NCBI RefSeq assembly: GCF_000940805.1
Contig: NZ_CP007142.1
Coordinates: 6,411,960 to 6,475,959, forward strand
DNA length: 64,000 nt
Direction of reading: 5' to 3'
DNA from: Gynuella sunshinyii YC6258
GTDB taxonomy: Bacteria > Pseudomonadota > Gammaproteobacteria > Pseudomonadales > Natronospirillaceae
The stretch's first letter is position 1. Every line of letters begins with the position of its first letter. The notes under the pieces were generated by a model. That model worked only from the letters and a program-made list of their open reading frames with translations, made no database searches and was not told the DNA's origin. A program made the translations under genes and the position numbers. This document shows, in pieces, positions 33,277-43,294 of the stretch.

Positions 33277-34077
33277 CTATCGGATCGGCAATATGAATAC
33301 ATCGCCCCAGGTTGATATGCGTATCGGGGGGTGAAGATCGGTATTACCCTGTTTCAATAATTTCATCAGACTATCCACCCGGCCGGTGGATTCAGACCAC
33401 TCGTCCTCTGTTTCAAGATTGGCCGGATGCCGCAAAACCTGTTTGCGGATTTTGAGAAAGGTTTTTAACCAGCGTCGTTCATCGACACCTTCAGCAGGAA
33501 TACCGTTCACTTTCGCCGTGGTACGGGCAATCATGGCGGGCAGACCATCGCCATCGTCACCCTCACCATGCTGGATAATGGCGTCATACAGAGCCAGCAG
33601 AGTCAGAGGCATTTGTGCTCCCAGTTCCGCTGCCCGTTCCATGGCCGGTTGAAAATACAACTCATCCACCACGTCATCCTGAACCTGACGAAACACAGGG
33701 TTCTGGCTGGCATCGGCCCAGCGTTGCGGTAATCCCTGCAACCCTTCGATACTGCCATCTTCCGATGCCGCCAGCTGTTGCAGACGCGGCAAAAACGGCA
33801 CCAGAATATTATCGGGACGAAGGCGGCTGTAACGTTGAATCACTTCGAGCATATCACCGGTCGCAGAGGTAAAACCGGCCCGGCCGGCGGTTATGCCACG
33901 ACCATCATCGAGTACCTCGGCATACCCATACTGCAGCTCCGGCGTGTTATTTTCGAAAATACTGATGATCTGATCGGCCAACAGACGTTGCTGCGCCGTT
34001 AACTGTGCCGCCTGTACCGGCATAACAAGGAAACTCAGGCACGTCAGAGTGATTGCCAAATGCCAGAACGGATTCAA
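33277..34077 (-). CDS. GH46-type chitosanase, secreted
   Basis: The preferred start is TTG at 34077, preceded by GGAGG with a 6-nt spacer. It gives a clean signal peptide (MNPFWHLAITLTCLSFLVMPVQA); the open frame reaches 34146 but with an unlike N-terminus. The mature protein has the GH46 catalytic region FENNTPELQYGYAEVLDDGRGITAG...FTSATGDMLEVI. Glu42 and Asp58 correspond to the general acid (Glu22) and base (Asp40) of the Streptomyces N174 enzyme, with the loop two residues shorter. It would cut beta-1,4-glucosamine chains outside the cell. Length (~266 aa) is usual for the family. Confidence 0.85.
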   Translation of the reverse strand: MNPFWHLAITLTCLSFLVMPVQAAQLTAQQRLLADQIISIFENNTPELQYGYAEVLDDGRGITAGRAGFTSATGDMLEVIQRYSRLRPDNILVPFLPRLQQLAASEDGSIEGLQGLPQRWADASQNPVFRQVQDDVVDELYFQPAMERAAELGAQMPLTLLALYDAIIQHGEGDDGDGLPAMIARTTAKVNGIPAEGVDERRWLKTFLKIRKQVLRHPANLETEDEWSESTGRVDSLMKLLKQGNTDLHPPIRISTWGDVFILPIR

Positions 34078-34184
34078 ACATGCCCTCCCGGTCTGCCTTT
34101 CGGCGACCCTGTAACCAACACCCAAAACTCTTAACCAGACAGGCACTCCTGCCTGGTAAGCACCGCTTTATCAGCTATACGGAT

Positions 34185-36170
34185 TTATGGACTGATCAGC
34201 ACACTGCGATCAACCGCGTTTTGCCACATCACTGTCAGGTAGTCGGCGGAACGATACAGCGGTTCCAGATCAGATCGTTTCAGGCCCTGCTGACGCAGAT
34301 CTTCCAGGAAGTCCGGCATCAATCCAATATGAGCGGCACCGTCGGTATTATAGTCATATGTCCGGTTAGCAAACTGATATTTTCCGAATACCCCATTAGC
34401 ATCTGCTTCAGCGGCAGGGATCAGCGCCGGATCCGTGCTGAACGGATAGCTCACGCGGGTCGAGTCAGGCTGAGCAATGCCGGTATGCCCACCAGGACAG
34501 GCATCAGCGCCAAAACGCGGTCCCGGCATATGGGCAAAACCATTGAAATCGGTGCCCATGGTAATCCGGCCGTCATAGGCAGCATCACCCAGTAAATGCA
34601 GGAGATATTGATAGGACTGGGCAAAGGTCTGACTGCTGGCGCCACAGGCATGGGCAATATAGCTGCCGTCATCATTACGCCATTCGCTGACCTGATTGAG
34701 ATTCCCCTGTCCCGGAATCAAACCCACCATGCCGCCGAGGTTGACGATACGCAGCAAATCTTGACCTCTGGGATTGGCCTCGTGGCGATTATCGCGATTG
34801 GCCATGTCGTACGCGCCCGTATGGCCGGTAACGATGCCCGGATAACGCGCCTGCTCGGCTACCTCCAATGCACCTTCCAGAGTGCGAGCCGACATATGCC
34901 CGAGATCGATCAACATGCCTTTGCGCATCAGGGTTTTCATCAGTTTCTGTCCGGCTTCAGTCAATCCCTTCACATTGCAGTCCTGGCTGTAGTGAGGACA
35001 GTCATAACGCTCACCGCTGGCCAGAATGTTATACAGTGCCGCGCCACCATAACCATTGGTTTTCAGATGCACCGGAAAAATATAGCGCAAACCCATATCA
35101 TATAGTTCATCAACGTCGGCCTCTATATTACTGGTATCACAATTGTCCTCACGACAATCCAGCAGGTAATCCACTTCACTGCCCAGAATCACCGCCAGCT
35201 TGCCGGCAGCAATCACCTCTCTGGCCTGTTCCGGTGATGTCACAACGCGGAACCAGCCCTTGCCGGCACCGCCGTGACGCGCATCGATCCAGGCCTGCAT
35301 GTCATAGACGGCTTCGGTCTGACGTCGCAGCGTGGCCATGTCGTTCAAGTCCAGTACCGGGTCACTGGCAATGGGAATGCCTTTGATAATATCCGGCAGG
35401 CCGTTATCGGTGGCACCAAACATGTAATCACCATTCACCGCCAGTACCACCATGGCCCGCAACCCGCCCTGATACGCCCGTTTGACCCACTCGTAGTACA
35501 TGGTCTGATGGGTGTAACTGTTGTAGGCCGGCCAATAGGGAAAGTTGGGATAACCTTCGTTGTCATGGCGGGCAGTGTTAAAGGCCGCCCCCAAAATGTC
35601 ATCCTGCAGAATGGCCTCTACTCTGGAATGCCCGCCAGAGTGGGGTTCACCATTGTCACTCGGACAATAATCCAGCGCCGTTTCCGGATCGCCATAGGGT
35701 TCGCCATGGAAAATAACCCCGCCAAAACCAAGGTGGGACATCAGATGCGTATGCAGATCCACGTATCCGGATAATGCCCCTTCACGTTTCAGCCCATCAT
35801 CCACACCACGGATATAGGACTGCGGAAAATCCTCGCACTGACTGTCGTCGATATACCACTCCCCCCACATGCCGGTGATGCCTGTGTTCACACATTCATG
35901 CGGTGATGCATACGTCCGACCCGCCAGGGTCATCGGGGTTTCGGCGCAAACCTGTTCCCAGCTTTCACCGCTGGGTATGTTCCACAATCGGGAAGCATAT
36001 TTATGTTTACCGGCGTACTTGCCGGTCGCCACACAACCATCGTCCTGATGAGTGAAATAATTGGTACCGACCAGCGCCGCCCAGTTAGGTTCTGCTGCGG
36101 CCTGTCCCAACCCTGCCAGCAGTATGACTGCGACGGGTATTCTCAGTTGCCTCGATATCTTGATGGTCAT
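34185..36170 (-). CDS. exported M19-like dipeptidase / amidohydrolase
   Basis: About 661 residues, long for M19 (usually near 400). The start at 36170 gives signal peptide MTIKISRQLRIPVAVILLAGLGQAAA; an ATG three codons earlier (36179) is possible. Metal-site motifs of the renal dipeptidase/amidohydrolase fold are visible: HTH in YVDLHTHLMSH, GSEVDYLL, MLIDLGHMS with the His bridging region, VTGHTGAYD and MGTDFNGF. Extra segments are a ~100-residue N-terminal domain with Cys pairs (CVATGKY; CVNTGITGMWG) and a linker. It probably hydrolyses a peptide or an amide in the periplasm. It stands alone with a 38-bp gap before the chitosanase frame's upstream end. Confidence 0.7.
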   Translation of the reverse strand: MTIKISRQLRIPVAVILLAGLGQAAAEPNWAALVGTNYFTHQDDGCVATGKYAGKHKYASRLWNIPSGESWEQVCAETPMTLAGRTYASPHECVNTGITGMWGEWYIDDSQCEDFPQSYIRGVDDGLKREGALSGYVDLHTHLMSHLGFGGVIFHGEPYGDPETALDYCPSDNGEPHSGGHSRVEAILQDDILGAAFNTARHDNEGYPNFPYWPAYNSYTHQTMYYEWVKRAYQGGLRAMVVLAVNGDYMFGATDNGLPDIIKGIPIASDPVLDLNDMATLRRQTEAVYDMQAWIDARHGGAGKGWFRVVTSPEQAREVIAAGKLAVILGSEVDYLLDCREDNCDTSNIEADVDELYDMGLRYIFPVHLKTNGYGGAALYNILASGERYDCPHYSQDCNVKGLTEAGQKLMKTLMRKGMLIDLGHMSARTLEGALEVAEQARYPGIVTGHTGAYDMANRDNRHEANPRGQDLLRIVNLGGMVGLIPGQGNLNQVSEWRNDDGSYIAHACGASSQTFAQSYQYLLHLLGDAAYDGRITMGTDFNGFAHMPGPRFGADACPGGHTGIAQPDSTRVSYPFSTDPALIPAAEADANGVFGKYQFANRTYDYNTDGAAHIGLMPDFLEDLRQQGLKRSDLEPLYRSADYLTVMWQNAVDRSVLISP

Positions 36171-36457
36171 TGTCGACATCTCTTGAAAAGTTGATTTGTT
36201 CAACCTGGGTATTCTCCGGCACGACCGAAGCACAGAAGCCCGCAGGCCGATCTTCAGCAAATCGGCAGAATGGTTTTGCGATAAGCTTGCGAGCATCATG
36301 TGGAAGAAACAGACACAGGCCAATCCTGAAATCGGTCGACCATCGACTGTGATCTGTCAGCCTAACCATACAGGACAAATGAGCGTCCGCTGCGAAAAAT
36401 CAATTGAAAGCGAACAGGGATTAATACTCAGGATAGCGTTTCAGACACCGCGGGAGG

Positions 36458-37513
36458 TCATTTGGCCGGTCCGGTAGAGCCCCGTTCAACCAGTCTGACG
36501 GCAAACTCGGTGTAGGTTTCAGTCATGTCCGGATTCTTGATGCGTTCCAGCAGTCGTTGCAGTCCCCAGGCACCGATTTTTTCGCGGTCCACATGAATCG
36601 TGGTCAACGGACAGGCCGCCATAGCGGCAGTGGGAACATCATCAAAACCGATAATGGAGATGTCTTCAGGTACCCGCAGCCCAGCCTCCTGAATGGCCGC
36701 CATGGCACCAAAAGCACAACCATCATTAGCACACTGTATGGCGGTAAAGTCTGCACCGCCGCGGGCCTGCAAGCGGGCTTTGACCGCACTGTAGGCAGCG
36801 TCGGTACGCATGGCTGCGAGTTCCACAACCAGGTCATCATCGATCTCGATGCCGGCTTCTTTCAGACCTTTGTGATAACCGGCCTGACGATCACGAATGG
36901 TCAGCCGCTGGGAGAACGTCAGATTCAGAATGCGCCGATGCCCTCGTTCAAGCAGATGCCGTACGGCAATGTATCCACCCATGCGATTGGCAGGCGCCAC
37001 GGCATCGAGGCGCATCAGCGCATCGATGCCATTAATGATGATAGCCGGATAACCATCTTCGGTGAGCCGTTGAATCAGCGACTCATCCTGAAACGACAAC
37101 AACACATAACCCTTGGTCACCGGTTCGTCGTTGTCGGCCCGGTGAGGAGGCAGAGCCATACCAGACCCCATCATCGAAATAGTTGGCGTGATACCAAATT
37201 GCTGACATTGGGAACGAATACCGGTCATAACACCCTGCATGAAATGTTCGGACTCAACGTCCACTTCCACCATCGTCAGCACGGTGATTTCACACGCAGA
37301 ACCGGATTGTTCACCAAAGTTCAGCCGCTCAGCGGTGGACTGTATTTTTTGGCGCACCGCCTCAGAAATGCCGGGCGCACCACTCATGGCACGGGATGCA
37401 GTGCTGATGGAAACACCGGCGGCATCGGCAATTTCACGCAGAGTGACTTTGCTGCGTCCGGGGCGTACATCATGACGGCTTTTGCGTTTGTTGTGCTGCT
37501 CAGAATCCGGCAT
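36458..37513 (-). CDS. LacI-family transcriptional regulator
   Basis: 351 residues from the ATG at 37513 (TTG at 37525 is an alternative). The N-terminal helix-turn-helix is TLREIADAAGVSISTASRAMSGAPGISEAVRQKI, the classic LacI pattern. The ligand domain contains the periplasmic-binding-protein fold text RHLLERGHRRILNLTF, ADFTAIQCANDGCAFGAM and DISIIGFDDVPTAAMAACPLTTIHVD. It is the last gene of the polysaccharide operon, 10 bp from the DUF2264 gene, so it probably represses that operon and senses an oligosaccharide. Candidate operators lie at 47483-47518. Confidence 0.92.
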   Translation of the reverse strand: MPDSEQHNKRKSRHDVRPGRSKVTLREIADAAGVSISTASRAMSGAPGISEAVRQKIQSTAERLNFGEQSGSACEITVLTMVEVDVESEHFMQGVMTGIRSQCQQFGITPTISMMGSGMALPPHRADNDEPVTKGYVLLSFQDESLIQRLTEDGYPAIIINGIDALMRLDAVAPANRMGGYIAVRHLLERGHRRILNLTFSQRLTIRDRQAGYHKGLKEAGIEIDDDLVVELAAMRTDAAYSAVKARLQARGGADFTAIQCANDGCAFGAMAAIQEAGLRVPEDISIIGFDDVPTAAMAACPLTTIHVDREKIGAWGLQRLLERIKNPDMTETYTEFAVRLVERGSTGPAK

Positions 37514-37534
37514 CTTTTGTTCCAAACCTGTTAT

Positions 37535-39442
37535 TCAGGACTTCAATATCATAATCCCATGTGCACGGCAAAATCTTGCAACCGTTTCCGGGATCTCCAG
37601 TGTGGTCATGGTTTGCTGTTGCGTGTCCACCGTCGCAAACACTGCGGTCACCAGCCAATGCGTTCCGGCAGTGACAGTACCATTCAGGCGCGGAATAAAG
37701 GTCCGGGGAAAACGCAGATTGGTATTGGGTGCTGCCCGCACAATCATCCCGTTACGCTCACCCGTTAAATCCTGCACCGCCGAAATGCCGGACAATGTCC
37801 GTACCTGAGCCAGGCCATCGGCTGCTTCTATCCAATCGTCAGGAGTCTGATGACCATCGCCACTGCGATCAACGGCAAAACCGGTTTCCACTACCTGCAA
37901 TTCAGACGAGGTGATGATCCGATGGATCCGGATATGCCAGCCAGGCGAGGCAAAATCCACCCAGCTGCAAATCTCCAGCCCGGCATCGGGTTGCCAGCGA
38001 CCAAACGCCATATTCTGATCGATACCGGCCTCACTGATACGACTGCGGGACAGAAAACTCAGACCATCGCGGGACACCATCAGGCCGGAATCAAGCGCCG
38101 AATAATCCGGTCGTTCCGGACCGTTGGCATCGCTGCTGAGGGAAAACCCGTGGGCAGAAGAATAGGCAAAGCGCGCATATTTGGCGTCACAACCGCGATG
38201 CTCACAGCCATCCTGTCCACCGGTCAGCAGTACCGCATCAGCCGGGCCACGACGGCCGATAAATCCTGACGCCGGCATCACCACCCGTTCACGATCCAGC
38301 GCCTGCGGCGATTCCTCTTCGGCCTGCCAGAATGGATGCTGCTCCGGCAGCGCCAGCACCAGGAAACTCTTCAGCGCCCAATAGGGTGAACCCGGCGCGT
38401 TGTAAGCTTCTGACATCAGCAGATTGGGGTAGCCATAACCAATGGACAATACACCGTCGCGTTCGCAGATCGGCTGCTGTCCCCACCAACGCAGATGCCG
38501 CAGCAACAGTCCTTTGATCCGTCCCCAGGGCAATACCTCTTCACCGGCAAAGGCACAGGCGGCCCAGAATGCTCCCTGGGCAAAACGATAGGTCATGGAA
38601 CGGCCAAACGGCACCGCGGCTCCGTCGTCGGCAAACCAGTGCTGGAAGTCCGCCGCAAACACCCGTGCCCGCTGGCGGTAACGGGCGGCATGGTCGGGAT
38701 ACAGATCGCCCGCCAGCTGCGCCACCATCAAGCCATAAAAGTGCAGCGCCATCGGCACGTAGTAATCCAGCTGATAACGCTCGCCATCACGATACCAGCC
38801 ATCACCAAGATAAAAACTGTCAATGCGTTGCAGCGCCGCCCGTACCGCTTCATCAGACCAGCTCCGCCCGACATTGCGCAGTGCCAGATTGGCCAGCACC
38901 CGGAAAAACAGCCAGTTGTTATCGGCGGTGGGAAAGTCATTGATGGTCAGCAGCCAGCGGGCGATATGGTCTTTGGCGGCGGCGCTCAGAGGCTGCCAGA
39001 ACTGCTCCGGTGCCAGCAGAAATGCCAGTGACAAGCCCGCCATTTCCACCATGCGCTGATCGTAAGGGCCGACATCCCCCCAGTATTCCGGATGATCCGG
39101 ATCCATGCCGGCGGTCAGTCCGCTCAGATAGCGCGGCAGATCGTCAAACTCGCCGCCACCGGCCAGCAACGGTGCGAGCCCCCACAACGGCCGCACAAAC
39201 GATTCCATCTCCGCTGCCGCACTGCCGTAATGCACCCCGCCCACACCCAGGCGCAGGCGCGCACCGGCGGTCGAATACCACGGGCGCAGGGGATCATAAA
39301 AGCCCAATACCGCCTGACGCAGATGTTGCCGGGTTTGTAATGGATTGCCATACAGCGGGTTTTTCGTCAGCAGTGCCTGTACCGAGGGATCCCGTTGCCA
39401 GGCAGACAGGATAACACTGGAATATTCAGACTCATTGGCCAT
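37535..39442 (-). CDS. DUF2264-family protein, carbohydrate-degradation related
   Basis: 635 residues, about the family length. Typical DUF2264 text: MESFVRPLWGLAPLLAGGG, DQRMVEMAGLSLAFLL, NNWLFFRVLANLALRNVG and YQLDYYVPMALHFYGLMVAQLAGD. The N-terminal half is an alpha-helical toroid, as in uronyl hydrolases and heparinase-like lyases. The C-terminal half is beta-rich and holds conserved Tyr/Trp (YSALDSGLMVSRDGLSFLSRS). Its activity is not established; the neighbourhood (lyase, GH88, importer) suggests it acts on uronic-acid oligosaccharides in the cytosol. No signal peptide is seen. Start ATG 2 bp after the ATPase stop. Confidence 0.75.
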   Translation of the reverse strand: MANESEYSSVILSAWQRDPSVQALLTKNPLYGNPLQTRQHLRQAVLGFYDPLRPWYSTAGARLRLGVGGVHYGSAAAEMESFVRPLWGLAPLLAGGGEFDDLPRYLSGLTAGMDPDHPEYWGDVGPYDQRMVEMAGLSLAFLLAPEQFWQPLSAAAKDHIARWLLTINDFPTADNNWLFFRVLANLALRNVGRSWSDEAVRAALQRIDSFYLGDGWYRDGERYQLDYYVPMALHFYGLMVAQLAGDLYPDHAARYRQRARVFAADFQHWFADDGAAVPFGRSMTYRFAQGAFWAACAFAGEEVLPWGRIKGLLLRHLRWWGQQPICERDGVLSIGYGYPNLLMSEAYNAPGSPYWALKSFLVLALPEQHPFWQAEEESPQALDRERVVMPASGFIGRRGPADAVLLTGGQDGCEHRGCDAKYARFAYSSAHGFSLSSDANGPERPDYSALDSGLMVSRDGLSFLSRSRISEAGIDQNMAFGRWQPDAGLEICSWVDFASPGWHIRIHRIITSSELQVVETGFAVDRSGDGHQTPDDWIEAADGLAQVRTLSGISAVQDLTGERNGMIVRAAPNTNLRFPRTFIPRLNGTVTAGTHWLVTAVFATVDTQQQTMTTLEIPETVARFCRAHGIMILKS

Positions 39443-39444
39443 GA

Positions 39445-40452
39445 TCAGACTCCGGTCAGCGTTAATTCGTCGCGACGCAGACAGCGCGCCAGATGTTGTT
39501 CGTGATCCGCACCGAGTTCGGGTGCATCAGTGCGGCAGGCTTCCGAGGCATACAGACAGCGCGGGTGAAACACGCAGCCGGTCGGCCGGTGAGCCACGTC
39601 AGGCACCTCACCCCGCAGGATCTTGCGTTGCGAGCCGGCGCTGCGCAGGCGCGGATCGGGTCGCGGCACGGCGGAAATCAGTGCTTCGGTATAGGGATGA
39701 CCGGGGCTGCCATAAAGCTGATTGGTGTCCGCCAGCTCAACCAGTTCACCGGCATACATGACCGCCACGCGGTCACAGATATGCCGCACCACCCCCAGAT
39801 CATGACTGATAAAAATGTAGGTCAGATTCAATTCTTCCTTGAGGTCTGCCAGCAGGTTGAGGATCTGTGCCCGGATCGACACATCGAGCGCTGATACCGC
39901 TTCATCGGCCACCACCAGCCGGGGTTCCACGACCAGGGCGCGGGCGATACCGACGCGCTGGCGCTGACCGCCGGAAAACGCATAGGGATAACGCGACATC
40001 AGCTCCGGACGCAGTCCGACTCTGAGCATCATGCTGGCGACGCGATCCTCCATTTCACTGCGGGCCATGCGCGGACGCTGGTTTTTCAGCGGTTCGGCAA
40101 TGATGTCGAACACCGTCATCCGTGGATTCAGGGATGACCACGGGTCCTGAAACACCATGCGAATCTGCCGATGGGTCTGTCGCAGGGCTGCACCGTTGAC
40201 CTTGCAGAGATCAACCGCTTCGCTGTGATCGTCGGGCTGATACAGCACACTGCCGCGAGTCGGCTGGTACATTCGCATCAGACAACGGCCCAGAGTGGTT
40301 TTGCCGCAACCACTCTCTCCCACCAGCCCCAGGGTTTCGCCCTGATAGACATCAAAGGAAATATCGTTCAGCACATTCAGTACCGAGTGCTGCTGCGGAA
40401 AATCCATCGACAGATGATGAACGGATAACAGTTTGCGGCGAACGGACGTCAT
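39445..40452 (-). CDS. ABC transporter ATP-binding protein, OppF/DppF type
   Basis: 335 residues. Walker A GESGCGKTTLGR, signature FSGGQRQRVGIARAL, Walker B RLVVADEAVSALDVS and the switch His in ISHDLGVVRHI. The C-terminal peptide-transporter extension (TGCVFHPRCLYASEACRTDAPEL) has the four-Cys-type pattern. It forms a heterodimer with the neighbouring OppD-like ATPase to power uptake through the two permeases. Although OppF-like, the context points to an oligosaccharide substrate. Two bases separate it from its ATPase neighbour. Confidence 0.92.
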   Translation of the reverse strand: MTSVRRKLLSVHHLSMDFPQQHSVLNVLNDISFDVYQGETLGLVGESGCGKTTLGRCLMRMYQPTRGSVLYQPDDHSEAVDLCKVNGAALRQTHRQIRMVFQDPWSSLNPRMTVFDIIAEPLKNQRPRMARSEMEDRVASMMLRVGLRPELMSRYPYAFSGGQRQRVGIARALVVEPRLVVADEAVSALDVSIRAQILNLLADLKEELNLTYIFISHDLGVVRHICDRVAVMYAGELVELADTNQLYGSPGHPYTEALISAVPRPDPRLRSAGSQRKILRGEVPDVAHRPTGCVFHPRCLYASEACRTDAPELGADHEQHLARCLRRDELTLTGV

Positions 40453-40454
40453 GT

Positions 40455-41510
40455 TCAGGCTCTCCTGGCATAAGCGGCTGTCGGTGCCGGCTGCTGCGCT
40501 TCGGCAACCCGGCGATGACAGGCGGTACTGTGCTGTTGATTGATCAGCATGGTTTGCGGGCGTTGCCGGTCACAGACGCCGGCCATGGCCTCCGGGCAAC
40601 GTGAAGCAAAGGCGCAGCCGGGAGTGACCGTGGCCGCTGACGGCACCATGCCGTCGATGGTTTCCAGACGGCTGCCCGGCACTCGCGGGACATCCACCCG
40701 CAGCACCGATTTCATCAAAGCCTGGGTATAGGGATGACGGGGATCGGCAAAAATATCCGTCACCGGACCATATTCCACCACTTCGCCGAGATACATGACC
40801 GCCACGGTATCGGCAATTTCCGCCACCACGCCCAGGTCATGTGTAATGAGAATAATCGCGGTGCCGGTATCTGCCTGTAACTGCTGCATCAGTTCGAGAA
40901 TCTGTGCCTGAGTGGTCACATCCAGGGCTGTGGTCGGCTCATCGGCAATGAGAATCCGGGGCTGACAGGCCAGCGCCAGGGCAATCATGCAGCGTTGCAG
41001 CATGCCACCGGACAATTGAAACGGATAACTCTCCGCCACCCGTTCCGGATTCGCCAGGCCGACTTGATGCAACAATGCCAATACCCGCGTCAGTGCCTCT
41101 TTTTTTGTCAGCCCAAAATGGTAACGCATGCCCTCGCCCACCTGATCGGCAATGGTATGCACCGGACTCAGGGAAGCCATCGGCTCCTGAAAGATCATGC
41201 CCATTTCACGCCCACGTAAAGCTCTGACCGGTTTGCCTCTGGGATCCATGGCGGCGACATCGAGCACGGCTGAATCCTGGTGATACAGAATCTGACCGGC
41301 GGCGATGCGTCCGGGAGGATCGAGCAGTTGCATGATGGCCCGCGCCGTCACGGATTTGCCACAGCCGCTTTCGCCGACGATACACAGGGTTTTGCCGGCT
41401 TCGAGGCTCAGATTGACGCCGCGCACGGCGTGAACGGTCTGCGTGGGCAGCGCAAATTCCACCCTGAGGTCACGCAACTCCAGCAACGGTGTCTCCGGGG
41501 TTTGGGTCAT
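40455..41510 (-). CDS. ABC transporter ATP-binding protein, OppD/DppD type
   Basis: 351 residues. Walker A GESGCGKSVTARAI, signature LSGGMLQRCMIALAL (Leu and Cys replace the usual Arg and Val), Walker B ILIADEPTTALDVT and switch ITHDLGVVAEIAD. The C-terminal Cys motif is PGCAFASRCPEAMAGVCD. This is the partner of the OppF-like protein. Its ATG overlaps the stop of the upstream lyase gene by four bases (ATGA), linking their translation. Confidence 0.92.
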   Translation of the reverse strand: MTQTPETPLLELRDLRVEFALPTQTVHAVRGVNLSLEAGKTLCIVGESGCGKSVTARAIMQLLDPPGRIAAGQILYHQDSAVLDVAAMDPRGKPVRALRGREMGMIFQEPMASLSPVHTIADQVGEGMRYHFGLTKKEALTRVLALLHQVGLANPERVAESYPFQLSGGMLQRCMIALALACQPRILIADEPTTALDVTTQAQILELMQQLQADTGTAIILITHDLGVVAEIADTVAVMYLGEVVEYGPVTDIFADPRHPYTQALMKSVLRVDVPRVPGSRLETIDGMVPSAATVTPGCAFASRCPEAMAGVCDRQRPQTMLINQQHSTACHRRVAEAQQPAPTAAYARRA

Positions 41511-43294
41511 AAGGTCATCTCCATCCGAATCTGTATACGGTCAAGGGGTTCAGGTGGCATCACCTGGATACGGAATAAATCGCGGTCCGGGCCGCTCTGG
41601 GCCTGAACACCAGGTTCTTCAATCAGGGAAATATGCAGTTGTGGATCGAGCCGGATCTGCAACGCTCCAACCTGGATCAAACCAGGCTGACAGTGCGGCC
41701 GAACGGTGGCCACCAGTTGACTGATGACGGTTCCGGCCACACCGGCGTTGAACACCACCGTATCGGTCAGAACCACGGTGGCCGGAGAACCATCACTGAC
41801 CTCCAACCGCCGCACCAGCGAAACCAGCCCGGCCGCAGCGGGATAGGCGGCGGTCAGATCCAGTTCCAGAGCCGCACCGTGATCATTCACCACATGCGCC
41901 AGTACCTCTGCTTTATGGTCAGCTCCGGCGGCCTGTTCATAACCGTTGATCAATGGCACCGAATGCCCGAGGGAACGGTTGACCAGAAAGTCATAGCGCT
42001 CCGCCCCGAAATAACCGCGCACGTAGCGTCCACGTCCGGGGTCCGTCAGCAGTGAGCGGCCATGGCAATGGACAATAAAAGACCCGAGGTCGTTGTGATT
42101 ATGCATCTCACCGTTATGACCGCCCTTGGCCGCCAGCACCAGAGTTGGGTTCGCTCCGACCCGGTGGATCATCCATTGACTGCGGGGAAACCAGGTGTGA
42201 CGTTCAGGATTCGTGATCACCGGCGGGGTATCGGTCCGCCACAGCAGATCCCGCAACATCCAGTTGATCCGGTCGGCGTGGTGCTCCTCGGTTTCGGCCT
42301 CCGCCAGCGTCAGCAGTCCCGGCAGTGCCAGCCGACGGGCCAGAAAATGCAGCTGTCCGGGTACGAAGGCGAGGGTCTCCGGGGCATCGGAGAAGCTCAC
42401 GAACTGTCCCGGACTGAGCTGGCAGCACAACGGAAATTCGGCGATCCGGCGCAGCTTCTCACCCGCCAGCAGATCCAGGGTGCCGGCACTGAAGCGGGCC
42501 AGCAAGTCGGCGATCACGGTGTAGTAGCCAAACCCGTATCCCCAATATCCGGGCCCTTCGGTCAAACAGCCCTGATCATCAAAACCATCGATATACAGGG
42601 CCAGCGAACGCAGACCACGCTCAAACATCCGGGTCAGTCTGGCCGGGTCACGTTCCAGATACAGTGCCGCGGACAGAATGCTGCCATTGCAGACCGCCGA
42701 CCAGTTAGTGACCTGTCCCTGAGCATCGCCAAACATCCATCCATGTTCATATTCAAGATAAGGCACAAAGCAGCGCTGCTGGATTTCCCGGACGATGCGC
42801 CGCCGCACGGCTGCCGGTAGCGTGTCCTGTAACAGATAGTCCAGCTCAGCCAGTTCAAACGCCGTCATCGCCGCGTTCAGATCCACCACCGGCTGGTCGA
42901 CATCCGGCAGCCCGGCGGGCGCATGCGCCGGCCAGCACCAGCTGGATTCTTCAAGGATGGCCCAGACCACGTCGATCAGCGGTGCCAGAAACCGGTCATC
43001 GGCACTCAGACCATAGGCCAGCGCCAACGACCCCATCATCCGCCGGCGTTGCACCTGCGGCTGTTCGTACTCAAATCGCGAGCCGTCACGGCTGTAAGCC
43101 AGATAATCACTGGCCCGTAGCGTGGGTATCGGTTCTGCCAGCGAGGCTTCAGCCAGCGCCAGCAGTCTGGCGGCAACCTGGGCGTGGGGACCATGATTCA
43201 GGGCCTGCCAGGCAGCCCGATCCGCGATGGGAGGATACGGTGCAAAGGTGCCGGCGCGGTCAGCAAATTCACTGATTGTAGGGATCTGCGGCAT
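41507..43294 (-). CDS. heparinase II/III-like polysaccharide lyase
   Basis: 595 residues from the ATG at 43294; it overlaps the end of the permease gene by 26 bp. The N-terminal part is an alpha/alpha toroid (LALAYGLSADDRFLAPLIDVVWAILEESSW; NWSAVCNGSILSAALYL). The C-terminal part is the heparinase_II_III beta-sandwich, with NGEMHNHNDLGSFIVHCHGRSLLTDPGRGRY holding the His and Tyr residues expected near the active site. Such enzymes cleave uronic-acid polymers by beta-elimination, leaving unsaturated ends for a GH88 enzyme, which is encoded nearby. No signal peptide is visible, so it may act on imported oligomers in the cytosol. Confidence 0.8.
   Translation of the reverse strand: MPQIPTISEFADRAGTFAPYPPIADRAAWQALNHGPHAQVAARLLALAEASLAEPIPTLRASDYLAYSRDGSRFEYEQPQVQRRRMMGSLALAYGLSADDRFLAPLIDVVWAILEESSWCWPAHAPAGLPDVDQPVVDLNAAMTAFELAELDYLLQDTLPAAVRRRIVREIQQRCFVPYLEYEHGWMFGDAQGQVTNWSAVCNGSILSAALYLERDPARLTRMFERGLRSLALYIDGFDDQGCLTEGPGYWGYGFGYYTVIADLLARFSAGTLDLLAGEKLRRIAEFPLCCQLSPGQFVSFSDAPETLAFVPGQLHFLARRLALPGLLTLAEAETEEHHADRINWMLRDLLWRTDTPPVITNPERHTWFPRSQWMIHRVGANPTLVLAAKGGHNGEMHNHNDLGSFIVHCHGRSLLTDPGRGRYVRGYFGAERYDFLVNRSLGHSVPLINGYEQAAGADHKAEVLAHVVNDHGAALELDLTAAYPAAAGLVSLVRRLEVSDGSPATVVLTDTVVFNAGVAGTVISQLVATVRPHCQPGLIQVGALQIRLDPQLHISLIEEPGVQAQSGPDRDLFRIQVMPPEPLDRIQIRMEMTL

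Noticed and set aside
36557..37768. 403-codon open frame opposite the LacI gene
   Set aside because: It lies antisense to a certain LacI gene, has repetitive low-complexity text and no binding site; it is a shadow of GC-rich codons.
42062..42820. 252-codon open frame opposite the lyase gene
   Set aside because: Antisense to a heparinase-like gene, with biased Gly/Gln composition and no start signal.
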